A stretch of DNA of 64,000 nucleotides from Elmis aenea (GCA_947652605.1 OX393576.1:55528966-55592965); one strand, 5' to 3'. Shown: positions 33,625 to 46,109, counted from the stretch's first letter. Notes: generated by a model not told the origin, from the sequence alone. Translations and numbers: made by a program.

Positions 33625-35125
33625 CTATCCATAAGGTAAAATAATTCTTAAAGTCGTTACAATATTTGAAACAGACATGGCAAATTTATATCCATTGAAA
33701 TAAATTGTGTTGTATAATCACGTAACCAGTGCAAACATTTAATGCTTATTGACGTACAATTACAAACTCTGGATATCATGGGATATAATCAGTTTAGTCT
33801 TGCTGTTGCAGAGGACGGAATAGATTAGAATGAGTCGTCCCGCTAACTCGATTTTGACGTTGTTCAGCCGTATCTATTAGCAGTCGGATGTTTGTGAACT
33901 GAAATCATTAAAGCAGTTGTCCTTAAAATATTATTGTTGCGACGCTCAAAAATATCATTTTACGTGTGAACACCCAGTGCCGCGACATCGATTGTCAAGC
34001 GATGTCGTGACGCTAGTGTCATCGTGTGCTCTACCCTTTAGCATAATTGATTAATGATATTTTGTAGGTTTTTGCAAAACTGCTCGCATATTTTAAATTT
34101 GCACACTAAATGATACGAAAGTGTCAAAATTATTACTGAAAGCGTCAAAAATACAATCTATGCCACTATTAACTTCCGATAAACTTTGACCTGACAGTTT
34201 AATTAAAAAAGTGTTTTTCGTCAGCCAGTAGTTTTTTAACGGAGCTATTTTTTAGGTACATTTAAGTTTCTAAAGTTTTTTATAATTTATTAATAACTGA
34301 ATACATAATATGTTGTTAGAGATACTTTTTATCAATAACTACTTTTTAGTGTAGGCATTGTTTTTACATTGAAACACTATAATGACTAGTATAGCGTCGA
34401 AAACTTTAAAACAGTAAAATTAATTAAAAACGCCTATAGCAATAAAGTTTAAACGAGTCTTTAAAATGTTTTTAATATAATTTTTTTTTTCTGTTAACGT
34501 TAATCAACATTTTTAATAAGAGTAGATTTTTCTTAGAAAAGTAAATAAACTGGTACTATATTAAGCACAATACAGTTGTAAATTAGTTTTAATTATCTCT
34601 GGCAATATTAAGAAAAGAGGTAGTTTTTTTTTTAAATGAGCTGAAACTTAATCATACTTTAATTATCTTTTAAAAATTATTAAAGCAATTCTCTAAGAAC
34701 GCAAGAAGTTTAATATTCGTTGCATTTTGAGTCAGTAAACGTAAAACAAAGGAATATGTTTTGAATGGCTTGAGCTATTACTGGCTATTATTGATTAAAC
34801 ACAAGGTTTGCATTCCTAACTTCAGTAGTTAAGAACAAAAGCATATCTTTGTTTGATTTATTCATATTTATGTAACATATATCTGAATTAAAAAAGTACA
34901 ATCGACTAATGAATAAGCTTTATTTTGGTGTCATTTTTTTTTTTTATGAGAAAGACGCATTTATTTAGACAATTTAATAATTGATTATTTTGTTGGATGT
35001 ATAAAAGTTTACTGTTTAGTAAAATGAAATGTCCTAAGTGCCGTTAAAAAGATATTATTCTGCAATAGAATTGCTGAACGAGAAAAAAAGATAATAACGT
35101 CTTTTAAAATATGATATGAAGGTTA
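33625..35125. other. No gene recognised
   Basis: Only a small dyad at 33973-34000 (GCGACATCG ... CGATGTCGT) stands out. The rest is AT-rich with no similarity. Confidence 0.4.
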
Positions 35126-35130
35126 ATCGA

Positions 35131-36843
35131 TAAAGTGACCACATTCTGAGTGGAACAAGGTGGAAATCCTTAGATATATTTTGTAGAAGGGGGTTATGGA
35201 TGCATGCAAATTCAGATTTTAATAATCAGTAAAAGATTTCAACATAAATATAAATAATACTGTTATGTAGATAATATAAGCTTGTTTATATTAAATTCAG
35301 TGTCCAAAAGACGCAAATAGCCTCATATCTCCCTTATTGTTTTAAATATCAAAACAAATTATCAACATTATTTTTAGATATTTTTATGTAGACTTTAATG
35401 GTAATTTAAAAAAATGTACCCTCGCCGTTAAAAAGTTATGACACAACCTTATTTTGTTTTGCAATGGACGCTATAGATGGCTATGCCCTATTTAAATTCG
35501 TTATTTTATTCCCATTCCAAATATATGAGTTGATGTGTTTATTTTTAATAATAGGCAACTTACAAAAGTTTTTAATATTTTTTTAAAGATAAACTGTTTA
35601 AAAATATAAGCAGTGAATACAAAAAGTATAGGAAGTGGAAACCTTATAAAACTCATGTGGTACAACATCGCAACGATTATTTAGAGTAGTATATTACATA
35701 TCAAGAGTTGTAAGAAGCATATTATGCACGATTGGAAAAGGTATGCGTAGCGGCGAGTGCGTATTTCCACAAGTGCGTAATTGCTTTACAACTCGTGTTA
35801 TGTAGCTTACTTTTTCTACGAACACATAATATCTAGGATTTTAACGGTTTTTGGATAATATACACATGTAATTACGTTGTCTTATCAATTTTGACGTAAG
35901 CCTACTTTGACATTTCTAGACAAGTGCGCGTTTTGCTTACCGTGCGTTATAACTCACTTATTATGCATACAGGCAGCGTTTGACCTAAGGCTACTTCGAT
36001 CTTTCTAGAAAAGTGTGCGGTTTGCTTACCGTGCGTTAGGAGTTAGGACTCACTTACTATGAATGCAGGCTGTACGGTAAAAGTCATTTATGTTAGTGAC
36101 AGTAGAAAAAATGGATTTAGCTTACAATTAGTCGTTTGTAGTTAGTTAGGTTTGCAATATATTTTAACTTCATAGTCATTACAATTAAATCGTATATATT
36201 CTTTGATTTAACTGCTGATTAAATTATTGTTCATCTTTTGTTCAAATCTTGTTTTTTTTTTTTTTTCACAGCTTACATTTTGTTTTTAAAAACCTTTGTA
36301 ACTTACTTATTATTAAAAATAAACACATCAACCCCTAAATATTTAGAATGGGAATAAATCTTAGCCAACTATAGCTTCCATAAAAAAAAAAGTAATTTGG
36401 GTCATCCTTTTTTAACGGCGAGCATAATTTTTTTTTCAGTAGATATTATTAAAGTCTACATAAATATATCTAAATATCTAAATATAATTTTTGATATTTA
36501 CAAGGGAGATATGACACATCATAAATGTGACAGGAAAACTGTGTTTTGCTAATAATTTAAAAACCGGAAATGATAGATAGAACATTTGTTTTCCCAAAAA
36601 AATGCACATTTTTGGACATTTAACCATTTCTCTATCTTGGCTATTAAGCGAGATACCCAGAAATACACATACGGACATATACACAATATATGGCGAAAGT
36701 CATTTGGTGGCCACACTAGTTTTGGTGATTCCAACATTTATTTATTTTTTCGCTAAAAGGTGGATTATTCCTAAAACCGCACGAGATAATTATTAAAAAT
36801 CCAGACTGTCTCGCCAAAAGCGAGACGTGTGGTCACTTTAATC
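35131..36843. mobile_element. Large imperfect fold-back (AAAGTGACCACA ends)
   Basis: The outer ends TCGATAAAGTGACCACA and TGTGGTCACTTTAATCATTG are inverted. Better-preserved inner arms run from about 35325 to 35620 and 36270 to 36515 (TCATATCTCCCTT / AAGGGAGATATGA; CTCGCCGTTAAAAAG / TTTTTAACGGCGAG; ATATGAGTTGATGTG / CACATCAACCCC). The central ~600 bp is asymmetric. The inner arms are related to the palindrome at 61770-62275 and to the centre of the TTGCTCGAA-array MITEs. The short frames at 36478-36796 are arm sequence. Confidence 0.65.
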
Positions 36844-37585
36844 ATTGATCGAAAGAGCTGTTGTTTCAGAAAAATTAATATTTTACTATCTAAAACTAAT
36901 CGCTTTTTTGGCGACTTTTATTGATGCAAAATATCAGAACTACTAACAAAATGCAAGATGGTGAATACAACTGCTTGGATTTTAACGAATAATTGTATTG
37001 ACGATTAGATTTTCTGTCTACAGCAGAGCACTTGCGTTTTCTCTCACTGACTCAGCAACAAAAATTTAATGGTTCGTGTGACACCGTGTGCATCCCTTCC
37101 TTATCGTAGCAGTAACGGAATTTTCTTGGGACACATTATCGGAGACAAGAATTAGGCCTTGTATAACAACGTCTTCCGAAAATGTCAGCTTGTAGACAAG
37201 CCAAGGGCCTTACATCTCTTTCGAACTGGGGATTGAATTATCGGTTTAACCTTACCGGTAAATCCAATACTAAACAAACAAATGCATTTCGGTATTACCA
37301 ATAACTTTTACAGGTAAAAAAACAAATTAGCCTAAGCTAGGTCTTTCGAAAAAAATCCGAATTATTGCGCTATTTTTAACTTAAAGTTTAGAATCTTTGA
37401 TATTGTTGAAGTGAAGCCCGCAACAACAAGTTGTTGTTATGATAATGTATTTAAAACAAATTTGACATAAAAATTAAAGCAAAACAATAGTACGATAAAC
37501 TGCAGCTTAAAAAGCATTGATGATATAAATAACACAAATACAAACTAATTATACAAATTGTGACACCCTTGGGATCAACTATTTT
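36844..37585. other. No recognisable feature
   Basis: Unassigned AT-rich sequence; no gene or clear repeat. Confidence 0.4.
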
Positions 37586-37589
37586 ATTT

Positions 37590-38160
37590 TGTCTCACTTT
37601 TAAATGAAAAACATTAAAGCAAATGCTGACGCTGACGCATCAGTTACTAAAACCAGTAACACTTCAAAAGGGCCAAGTTTTGAGGATATCAACTTTAGTA
37701 AAACAAATTAACGTTAAAAATATTACGGTCATTACTTGAGTTCTACGTCAGTATTTGGGTTTCGTCAATTAACAAAAGATTTGTTGATGAATTTTTAAAT
37801 CATTAGTAGAACAAACTACTCGCACAAGTGTTTATAGGAAAGAATGACAAAGAGGCAACGACAATAGAAAAGGGATAGCAACAGGGAACCTAAAATCTGG
37901 GGACGATCGGGCTTAGGTAGTTAAGAACCAACCACCGAGAAATGCATAGACGGTCGAAAAATAAAGGAGTTTGTAGTTAAGATTGTTGTTTTATTTGTTG
38001 CTTACTGTGTAATAATTGCTATAGACCTGTGTTTTACGTAAAACAACGTTTGAGGGTCCAACCATCATACAAAGACGATCACGAGCCATAATTAACAACG
38101 ATAAATATATCTAAGAGTAATAAGTACTTTTCCACAACAGTGCGGCCTATGTACAGTACC
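37590..38160 (+). repeat. Dispersed repeat R1, copy 2 (uninterrupted)
   Basis: It matches copy 1 (10420-11710) without the 738-bp fold-back. The junction reads GAGAAATGCATAGACGGTCG, the empty site. Both copies end with CAGTGCGGCC(G/T)ATGTACAGTA. Confidence 0.7.
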
Positions 38161-38165
38161 GTGTC

Positions 38166-38300
38166 CGAAACATTCTTCGCCCACAATTATTCGCCTGCAC
38201 AATTCTTCGCCGCCACAATTCTTCGCCGCCACAATTTTTCGCCGCATACAACTATCACAAATTTTATTTGTAAATGTGATTGTTTTTATTTATAACATAA
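38166..38300 (+). mobile_element. TE end with CACAATTCTTCGCC tandem array
   Basis: About five units of CACAATTCTTCGCCGC lie at 38168-38250, followed by ACAAATTTTATTTGTAAATG. This is the mirror image of 19200-19440. The array starts right after repeat R1. Confidence 0.65.
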
Positions 38301-38323
38301 TTTTTACACATTATTTTACATTA

Positions 38324-38348
38324 AGTTAGGTTAGGTCAGGTTAGGTTA
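38324..38348 (+). repeat. Short TTAGG/TCAGG run
   Basis: AAGTTAGGTTAGG followed by TCAGGTTAGGTTA is four or five units of the arthropod telomere-like pentamer with one TCAGG variant. Too short to imply a telomere. Confidence 0.6.
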
Positions 38349-38460
38349 TTTTAATTTTTATTCATACTATAATAGCATAAACAAGATTAAAAATTATAAC
38401 TTTAGGCTAATGCAAATAATCTGTAAAAATCACGTTATAAATAAAAAGGTTTGGTGTAAA

Positions 38461-38857
38461 TTGCTCGAATACAATTGCTCGAAGGTAAATTGCTCGAAAG
38501 GTAAATTGCTCGAATGACAATTGCTCGAAAGACAAATTGCTCGAAAAATGAAAAAATATTACATTTTTATAAATACAAAATAATTAAATGCACTAGAAAA
38601 GTTGTTTACATTTGTTTACACTTAGAAAAATGTATTTAAATTTATTTACAAATACATATACACTTATTGAATTTTTTGTTGAGATAAACACTTTAAATAT
38701 TTGAAAATATTATATACTATATAACTGATCATTCTGACTATATTGTTGTTATCTTATGTTCAACTATTCATAATGCTTATCTCAACAACAAATAAGAAAC
38801 CTTCGTAACATGTAGCAAATGAATTTTAAAAGGTCTTACACCTTGTTTTTTTTTGTT
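38461..38857 (+). mobile_element. TTGCTCGAA-array MITE, truncated copy
   Basis: The left array (38467-38545; six units of AATTGCTCGAA-type) and the centre match 25299-25913. The right array is missing after TTACACCTTG, so the copy is truncated. Confidence 0.75.
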
Positions 38858-38859
38858 TT

Positions 38860-39298
38860 CACAGCCTTTTGTTAAAAAGATGTAAAAAAAGTTAATTAGG
38901 TTACAATGGTAAACAAAAAACTACTGTAATACATTTTTTACCGTTTTTTATCATTTTAAAGCCTACTAATGTAAAATAATTAATACTGTACGCATTTAAA
39001 ACGCAATTGTTCTTTTGCGATTTTCTTAAAAATTTTGTTATGTAAGGGTATAAAAGTTTTAGTGCGTTGAAAAGAGAAAGAAAATGTCTTTCTAACCGTA
39101 TAAAAAAAATTGTATGGTGCCATTAAAAAAAACAAATATGGCGCCATAACTCCTAAAAAAACAAAAGAAAATCAAAATTTGACATGACAATATTTTGGGA
39201 AATACTGTATCAAACAACTTTTATTTGAATTTTTTTTTGATAATTCTTTCCAATAACAAAATAAGTGGGGGTATCATAAGTGATGCCTCACCCTGTAT
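38860..39298. other. Mostly unassigned; ends in a CACCCTGTATA tip
   Basis: 39190-39298 closes with GTGATGCCTCACCCTGTATA, the right tip of yet another TACAGGGTG-type element (TACAGGGTGAGGCATCAC in reverse). Its left end is not clear. Confidence 0.4.
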
Positions 39299-39466
39299 AT
39301 ACAAATTTGAGAAATAAAATAAAAACCTAATTTTACCGTTCCTCCTTAGGGGAATGTAACTCTGAAAGGAGACGTCCAAGGAAAAAATATATAAAAGTCC
39401 CGTCTTAATTTTCGATAAGGAATGACCTCCTGGCATTTTTGCAATGTTTAAGAAACAATAAAGATG
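39299..39466 (+). mobile_element. MITE family A, third copy
   Basis: Starts with AAATTTGAGAAATAAAATAA and ends ATGTTTAAGAAACAAT; it matches 13920-14089 except that both TACAGGGTG tips are lost or replaced. Confidence 0.7.
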
Positions 39467-40070
39467 TAATTTTACAATTCTACGTTTATATCGAGGTTCT
39501 TACAATTATTTATGCATTTATTCATTGGACCAGTGTGATAAGACAATAATTAAATCCTATAAACTGTTTATTTGTATATTCATAATACGACATTCTACTA
39601 AAAACGGTTCCAACACAATTTTTTTTCAGGCGTTCCATATCAGTTATAATTTTCTTAATTATTACAGTCTCCTTTGATAGTTTTTCATTTTTCGATTTCA
39701 ATTCCTTAATCTCTTTCCTATATTCCCTTTATTTCTCTCTCATTTGTTTAACTTTCGTAGACAAGACATTCATCATTTTTACCATTTTTGCACCACTTTC
39801 ATCTTCATTACCACGTTTTCTTCCGGTTTTCTAAACGGATTTACAGGTGATCTTTCAATTTTATTGCTTCTCTTAAAAACATTATCCTCTCCGTCACGTT
39901 TCCTCTTCTGGCTATTTTAATTCACATTATTTTAGTATTTTCTATCCTATACTTTAATACTTGTTGACATAACAAAATAAAATGTATGCAAATCACGCTA
40001 CAGTTGAAAATCAAATTTGGCCAATAACTTATTTAACGTCTTAAACAATTTTCAAAGTAACTGCATTCTT
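39467..40070. other. No recognisable feature
   Basis: AT-rich sequence; pyrimidine-rich patch at 39640-39940 without a clear open frame. Confidence 0.4.
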
Positions 40071-40074
40071 CTTC

Positions 40075-40258
40075 CAAAAATTAAAAAAAGTGTTCATTTG
40101 AAATAACATATCCGGCGAAAGCAGAAATGATTTAATATTGTGCATATTGTGTTTAGATAATCGATTTGTATACACATATTTCAGGTCTAAAATTTGGTTT
40201 GATTAAATTCAAAATAAAGAAAAAAAGAAGATGAGCCTGATTTCATTTACACCCAGTA
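40075..40258 (-). repeat. Degenerate copy of the family B MITE unit
   Basis: GTTCATTTGAAATAACATAT, CCGGCGAAAGCAGAAATGAT and TTTCATTTACACCCAGTA follow the order of 4835-5008, with heavy divergence. Confidence 0.55.
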
Positions 40259-40259
40259 A

Positions 40260-42425
40260 AAATACCACTACGCAATTTTACGTTATAGCTTTTATCAAAA
40301 AATGCTTCAGGTTATTATTTTAAATATTATACCAAAGATAGACTCATGGCACCTTAAATAACTGATTATTAAGCAAAAAAAAAGAAAGGGTACTGTTGTT
40401 TTTAGTTAAACAATAAAAGTTGAAAGTCTGGCAAGTATTACTCTCCGTCATCAAGTTAATTTACGTAAAAAAATACTCCAGCCTCTGCGATTCTACAGCA
40501 AAAGGGTGGATTTAGTGAGCAGCGCTCTCTTGAGGTAACCGAATGTTACTAAAAGTTGGCAATAAAAGTCATTTGCAGTCCTTTCTTTTTTCTCTAATTT
40601 AAACGAGGATTGATTGAAAAATTGTTTTATTCAGTTTTAATTATAGGACGGTGGTTTAAACTTTCCTTTCCCAATAAAAATATATTGACTGTACACCAAA
40701 ATAAACAAAAAAAGCCTGATTTTTTTTATGTTTTAAAGTTAAATTGAATCTATTAATTTCATCGTTTTTTTAAGGGTTGCTTATGCAAGCATGCTCCCCT
40801 TTTGTCAGCGTATGCAAGAGGGAACTGTGGCCATAACTTATATTTCTTAAAAAGTCAAATATTTATGTATAGGATGTAATCGATCTGTCTGCTGGATATA
40901 TGGTTTTTAGAAGTTAAGTCGTATTTTATATTCAGAACCAGACAGTTCAGCTTAGATTATTGTATAATAATATGAAGTAAAACCGAAATATAATTTTATA
41001 TTTCTTTCTTAAAGTCACGCAAAACACGTAAAAATTAGGTAACTGTCACAGCCAACCTAAAATGCTATTAAATTTTGTACAATTTAATTTAATTTCTGTA
41101 ACAGATGCTTGAAAATGCAGTAAACGAAGAAATAATTATTTTGAAGATTATTTGTGGATAAACAACAAATATATTATTAAATTTGTAGTATGACCATTGC
41201 CAAATATTAAATACATGCCAATTTCAGCAGTAAGACTTACATTAAAATGTTTCTATTGTGTCACGTCTTTCAGTATTTAGATTATTGCAAACAGAATTCC
41301 TTTCAATATATTTGTTAAGATGATAATCTTAAAACAAATTTAGATACCTATATATAATTTTTTTTTCATTTTCTTTACTTAAGTGCGACAAGAATTTAAA
41401 GACTGAAAGAAAGTTATATATGAAGAAATACAGAAAGTTCCTTAAAATTTCTTTATTAAAAATTATTATCAAAGGCAGCTAGTGAACAATATTCTTCAGC
41501 ATCAGTGGTTTATTTCATTTTTTTTATAACGTCGCTTATAACTTTTAATGAGAAAGCAGGCAGATTTATCATCAGTTTTGCATTTTTATTAAAAAAATGA
41601 ATCTGAAATATTACATAATTTTATCCCCTAAAAATTGTTTGTTATATTAAAACGTACTTGACAAAATTAAAACAGAAAGACTTATACGATAAAAGTAAAT
41701 ATTAATTTCGCAAAATGTTCTGAATTTCTAATAGTAATTACCGTAATGGTTGCATATGGCTTGCAAAATAACCAAACCATTAAATTAACAGTGTAAATAC
41801 CGAGTTAATTACCCTGTTCTTGACGCAATACAGCAAATTTCCTAGTTGACAACCAACTTTTAAACTCACTAACAAGCAAAAACTTGTTTTGAAGTACGAA
41901 CAAACTATCAACGTGAAACGCGTTCATATTTATTCGTTCAATAAACTTACACCTGATTTTAAAAACACCTTCTTGCTGCGATTGGTAAAAACATCCTATC
42001 AGAAAAGTCGAGATTGACAAGCGGCTCGAATATCGTCTAAAAGCGATAAAAAGTATTAAAAAATCACGTACTATGAATAATTTATACTTTGTATTGTAAT
42101 CCAGAAAAAGGAACAAGCTTTTTAAGGTATTTATAAATTGTATGCAGCAACTGAACTAGCTTTCTCCAAATCGGAAATATTTCTAGATGATATGAAAAAT
42201 AATGAACGAGTTTTTTTTACGTTTAATAGCTAACTTGCTAACACCATTAAGGCAATGTTTTAAAGAAGCACAAGTGCTTTTAGCAAGCAGCTTCAAGAAT
42301 GTCCTGCCTAAATTAATTACAAACTTTAAAGCTGTGGGGACTAACCGACTAACAAACTTCATCAACAATTTGAGTAAAGGTTGAATGGCCTTAGAGAATG
42401 GTTAAATATGAAATACGGGTAAAAA
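40260..42425. other. 2.1 kb without recognised features
   Basis: No repeat partner in the window and no domain in the short frames (41805-42116 minus; 42183-42384 both strands). Probably old intergenic or intronic sequence. Confidence 0.4.
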
Positions 42426-42430
42426 TAATT

Positions 42431-42700
42431 TTCCGACGACCACTATGTAAAGCGAGTCATTTCGCACGACTTACTACGACTGAAAATGACAAATTGCGCA
42501 TGACACCGAAAATTGTGTGCAAAGTGCACTTTGCACACAATTTCCTGCACTTTGCACACAATTTCCGCTACTTTACACACGCTAAACGCGCTGTCAAGCA
42601 AATCTAACCTCACAAGTGTCAAGTGTCACCAACATCAAAAAAATGTTATTTTCACAACTTTTTTGCAGAATTAATGATTATGTCTAACTGGTCGTCGGAA
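42431..42700. mobile_element. MITE with CCGACGACCA ends and a perfect dyad
   Basis: TTTTCCGACGACCA and TGGTCGTCGGAAAA form inverted ends about 270 bp apart. Inside, 42510-42543 is a perfect 34-bp palindrome centred on AAAGTGCACTTT. Its right half is repeated in tandem (TGCACTTTGCACACAATTTC). No coding potential. Superfamily unknown. Confidence 0.65.
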
Positions 42701-42702
42701 AA

Positions 42703-43527
42703 GCATAGTCTACAACACGTGCTAAAAAGAATATTTTACACTCGTATGACTGAGCCACTCGCCTAAAATATTCAACTTTCAGCACTAGTTGTACAATATA
42801 CTATTTAACTTTTAAGAAAGTGGAATGAAAACTAATAAAACTTTTTTAAGCCACATCTTTTAGAAACCTGGAAATAAGGGTTTATGTATAAGATTGCATT
42901 TTCTCATACGAAAAAACTAATTATAGGTACGTAGAATGTGCTGTGGATGCATCGCTACTACCTAAAGTACATGGTACTTGATGATTTTTTGGCTGGACCA
43001 TAAACGGTATGATTTATGGAAGAGGCACCGGTTAAACGCCACGGTTACCTCTCGTAATTTAATGTTAAAGTCTTAAGCATTTAGTTGTCAATAAAATCAG
43101 GTAGCAACTGAGTAAGTTAGCTAATGTCAAAACTACGAAGCTTTCCCAATTTCAAATTGCAATCTATTAATAATTAAATGTATCTATCACATATACTGCG
43201 TTGTAATAAGGTGCATTATTCCAACAAAACCAGAATGTTGGATATTTTATTAAACCTCTAAGTCTTATGCAATCTGCAATACTTGTGTGCCACATTTGTT
43301 TTCCATGGCAAGGTAAATTACTAAATAGCTATAATAGATTTACAAAATATTTTGGTGTGTGCAGGATTGCAAAAACGACGCCAACTTTCGATTTTCAAAT
43401 ATTCAATCTGGTGATCACAATTCAGTTTGCTAATGAATCCCTTTAGTAGGTACAAGTTTCTTGGACTGATCGAGGGTTTGTAACCTTATACTTTACACAC
43501 TACTTTAGGTCGTTAAGCTCTTATACG
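42703..43527. other. No recognisable feature
   Basis: Unassigned sequence between two MITEs. Confidence 0.4.
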
Positions 43528-44111
43528 GTTTTAATCAGGGACTAAAAATGAAAATAAATTCCGTTCGTTTCTGTTTGGAACGAAAACGAAATATATCGTT
43601 TTCGTTCTTTTCGTTCCAACCAAAAAATTCTTTTTTCGTTTTCGTGAACCGAAATAATAGCAGTTAAAACCGGTTTTACAATATTTTTTTTGTCGTCAAA
43701 AAATCATATTTTTTTTTTAAGTCACTAAAACCCTCTACAAATACAATAATAATACAGTTAATTGTGTTACACGAAATTGCAAGTATAAACAATAAAGTTG
43801 TTAATACATATTCACGGAAATATTTGGAGAAAAGTGAAGCTCACTTATTTCAAGTGAGATTTTTTACTGCCTCGTGGAGTCTCCCCAGCACAGAAGGTAA
43901 ATTCGCGTTTGTGTTTAACAAATAAATCTGAAATAGCGACAAAATCGGTTAAAACCGGTTAAAACCGGTTTTGGAAAATATTTATTTCGTTTTCGTTCTT
44001 GAACGAAAAATAATAATTTCGTTTTCGGTTTCGTTTTCGTTCTTAAAAAAATTTCGGCTAATTTCGTTTAACGTTTTCGTTTTCGTTCCGTTCTCAGTCC
44101 CTGGTTTTAAT
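43528..44111. mobile_element. hAT element with perfect 8-bp TSD and GTTTTCGTT repeats
   Basis: The element is 43536-44103 (568 bp), with CAGGGACT and AGTCCCTG ends. GTTTTAAT flanks both sides exactly (43528-43535, 44104-44111). Both subterminal regions are dense with TTTCGTTTTCGTT/AACGAAAACGAAA repeats and AAACCGGTT motifs. Non-coding; the frame at 43971-44216 translates the repeats. Related fragments occur at 14440-14490 and 28980-29060. Confidence 0.9.
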
Positions 44112-44521
44112 ACCTTCATCATAATTGTTATAAGAATTTACAATTTTACAATGCTTCATCTTGTTATAGTAGCTATGTTATTGCTAACCTTTATAAGAGT
44201 AAGATTTCGATATTAACAATGAACACCTAACAGTGAAATCAAAATGTTTTGAAATTCCTTATCGCTGTGAAACCAAACAAAGAAAACAATTTTATTCCGA
44301 CGTGAACTTTAAGAAACAAATTTAAATTTGAACAGCATTATGATACACTGTAATAAAGTAAAGCCAACAAAAGCCCACATTTAATACTCCTCATAATATT
44401 ATATGGCTACAAGACTTGTTTGTAGTAACTCGGTTTTAAAGCGAAGTCGATTTTAATAATTATATTCGAGCGTTTTTCATCCTTAAATTTAGATAGCAAG
44501 AGTAATAGAGGAAAATGTACT
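44112..44521. other. No recognisable feature
   Basis: Spacer between the hAT and piggyBac elements. Confidence 0.4.
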
Positions 44522-45094
44522 TTAACCCATTAGCGCCCAGCGTCCTCTTTTGAGGACAAGCGTATATTTGCTCCAAAACTTTTTTTTTCTTCGTAATTTC
44601 TATTACTTTTCATTTTATTCGTTAAATGGAGTACCAATGATGACAGGTAATCATATTAGATACATTTAGTTTGAATACTTGTTGAGTAGCACTGGTTCAA
44701 ATCAGACCGATTTTAAGTAGTCAGATACCGTTTTTTACCTTTTTCTTTTTCGAGTCTCATGACTTTAAGTAAGTGACTATTTCTGTTATAGTTATAATCA
44801 AAAACGATACTAAATTATATTAAGACACATTTTGCATAGTCTGTTCATTTTGTTTTTAAATTATACACTCTCTAATCTCCCTGTCCTCAAATGAGGACGC
44901 TGGGCGTTTGTGATATCTTTTTAAATTAGAGCTTTATATTTTGAGGACGCTTCTATTGCAGTGTACATGTTTGTGCTAAAATATTTGAATGACTTATAGT
45001 GCTTACATGTATATTTTGATCTTGCATCGTACTTTTCAACCCATAGAAAATATGAATAAAAATATATTCAAAACTGTCGAAGAAGCATTCAAGC

Positions 45095-45370
45095 GGCCAT
45101 TCAAGCTTACAACAAATTCATGGGAGGGGTGGATCACCATGACGCCATTAGAAAAACATACCATTGCTATCAGAGGTTAAAAAAATGGTATTGGCCTTTG
45201 TTCACCCGTTTGATAAGCATGACTGTTGTACAAACTAGTGCACGGCAGTATCTCAATATCCATCAAGGGTTTTGGAAGACAAATAGCTGTAACATATTTA
45301 AAAAAAGGACATGGAGCACGGTTGGCACATGGTCGACCTATGTGCTTACCAGTTACTTCTGCAGCTAACA
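45095..45370 (+). pseudogene. piggyBac transposase fragment
   Basis: AYNKFMGGVDHHDAIRKTYH, then CYQRLKKWYWPLFTRLISMT, is the conserved C-terminal catalytic region of PGBD-type transposases. The third aspartate lies in the GGVD motif, followed by the RLKKWYW box. The frame continues to a stop near 45370, a few bases before the fold-back insertion. N-terminal catalytic blocks and the cysteine-rich C-terminus are absent. Confidence 0.85.
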
Positions 45371-45375
45371 CTTAA

Positions 45376-46109
45376 GCCGTGTACTGATCAAAATGAGTTC
45401 GCGAACTCGGTTCGCGCACTCGGTTCGCGGACTCGGTTCGCGAACACGGTTCGGGAACTCGGTTCGCGCACTCAGTTTGCGAACTCTCGTCCATACCAGG
45501 TTCGCAAACACGTCCACATCAAAACATTATTGTGTTCGTAACCTCTCCAAAACAGTTGGTAAAGGGTTTGCGTTTTGTAAATAATTATGTCGTCAAGCTT
45601 AGGGCTTATCGATGATAAACACCAACCACAAATAACGTGTGCAGTCAGTAATTGAGGTTATGGCAGGCTCGAGTTCGCGAACAGCCCCTTTGATGTACCG
45701 CCTCAAGAGCGAACTCTGCCCGAACTGGCGAGCTACTCGCGAGCTGTTCGCGAACTGTTTGCATACTCCAGGTACACACCGGGTCCGCGAACAGTTCGCG
45801 AACTCAAAGGGGCTGTTCGCGAACTCGTGTCTGACATAACCTCACTTACTGACTGCACACGTTATTTGTGGTTGGTTTTTTATCATCGACAAGTCCTAAG
45901 ATTGATGACATATTTATTTACAAAACGCAAACCCTTTACCAACTGTTTTGGAGCTGTTACGAACACAATAATGTTTTGATGTGGACGTGTTTGCGAACCT
46001 GTCATGGACGAGAGTTTGCAAACTGAGTGCGCGAACCGAGTTCCCGAACCGAGTTCGCGAACCGTGTTCGCGAACCGTGTTCGCAAACCCATTTTGGTCA
46101 GTACGGGGC
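45376..46109. mobile_element. CpG-rich fold-back with TTCGCGAACTCGG arrays
   Basis: The ends (GCCGTGTACTGATCAAAATG and CATTTTGGTCAGTACGGGGC) are inverted. Each is followed by an array of ~13-bp units, TTCGCGAACTCGG and variants (about 45395-45490 and 46015-46088). A second cluster of TTCGCGAA-rich repeats occupies 45670-45825 in the middle. The segments between arrays (ACGTCCACATCAAAACATTA; GTTGGTAAAGGGTTTGCG; ACCACAAATAACGTGTGCAG) are mirrored. No clear TSD. The short frames over it translate repeats. Confidence 0.8.

Noticed and set aside
38324..38348. Telomere or telomere-associated array
   Set aside because: Only four or five degenerate pentamers, surrounded by unique sequence.
42183..42384. 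60-codon frames on both strands over the same bases
   Set aside because: Mutual shadows in AT-rich sequence; no recognisable motif.
44690..44710. GGTTCAAATC resembling a tRNA B box
   Set aside because: No A box at the right distance and no cloverleaf; it is inside a piggyBac element.
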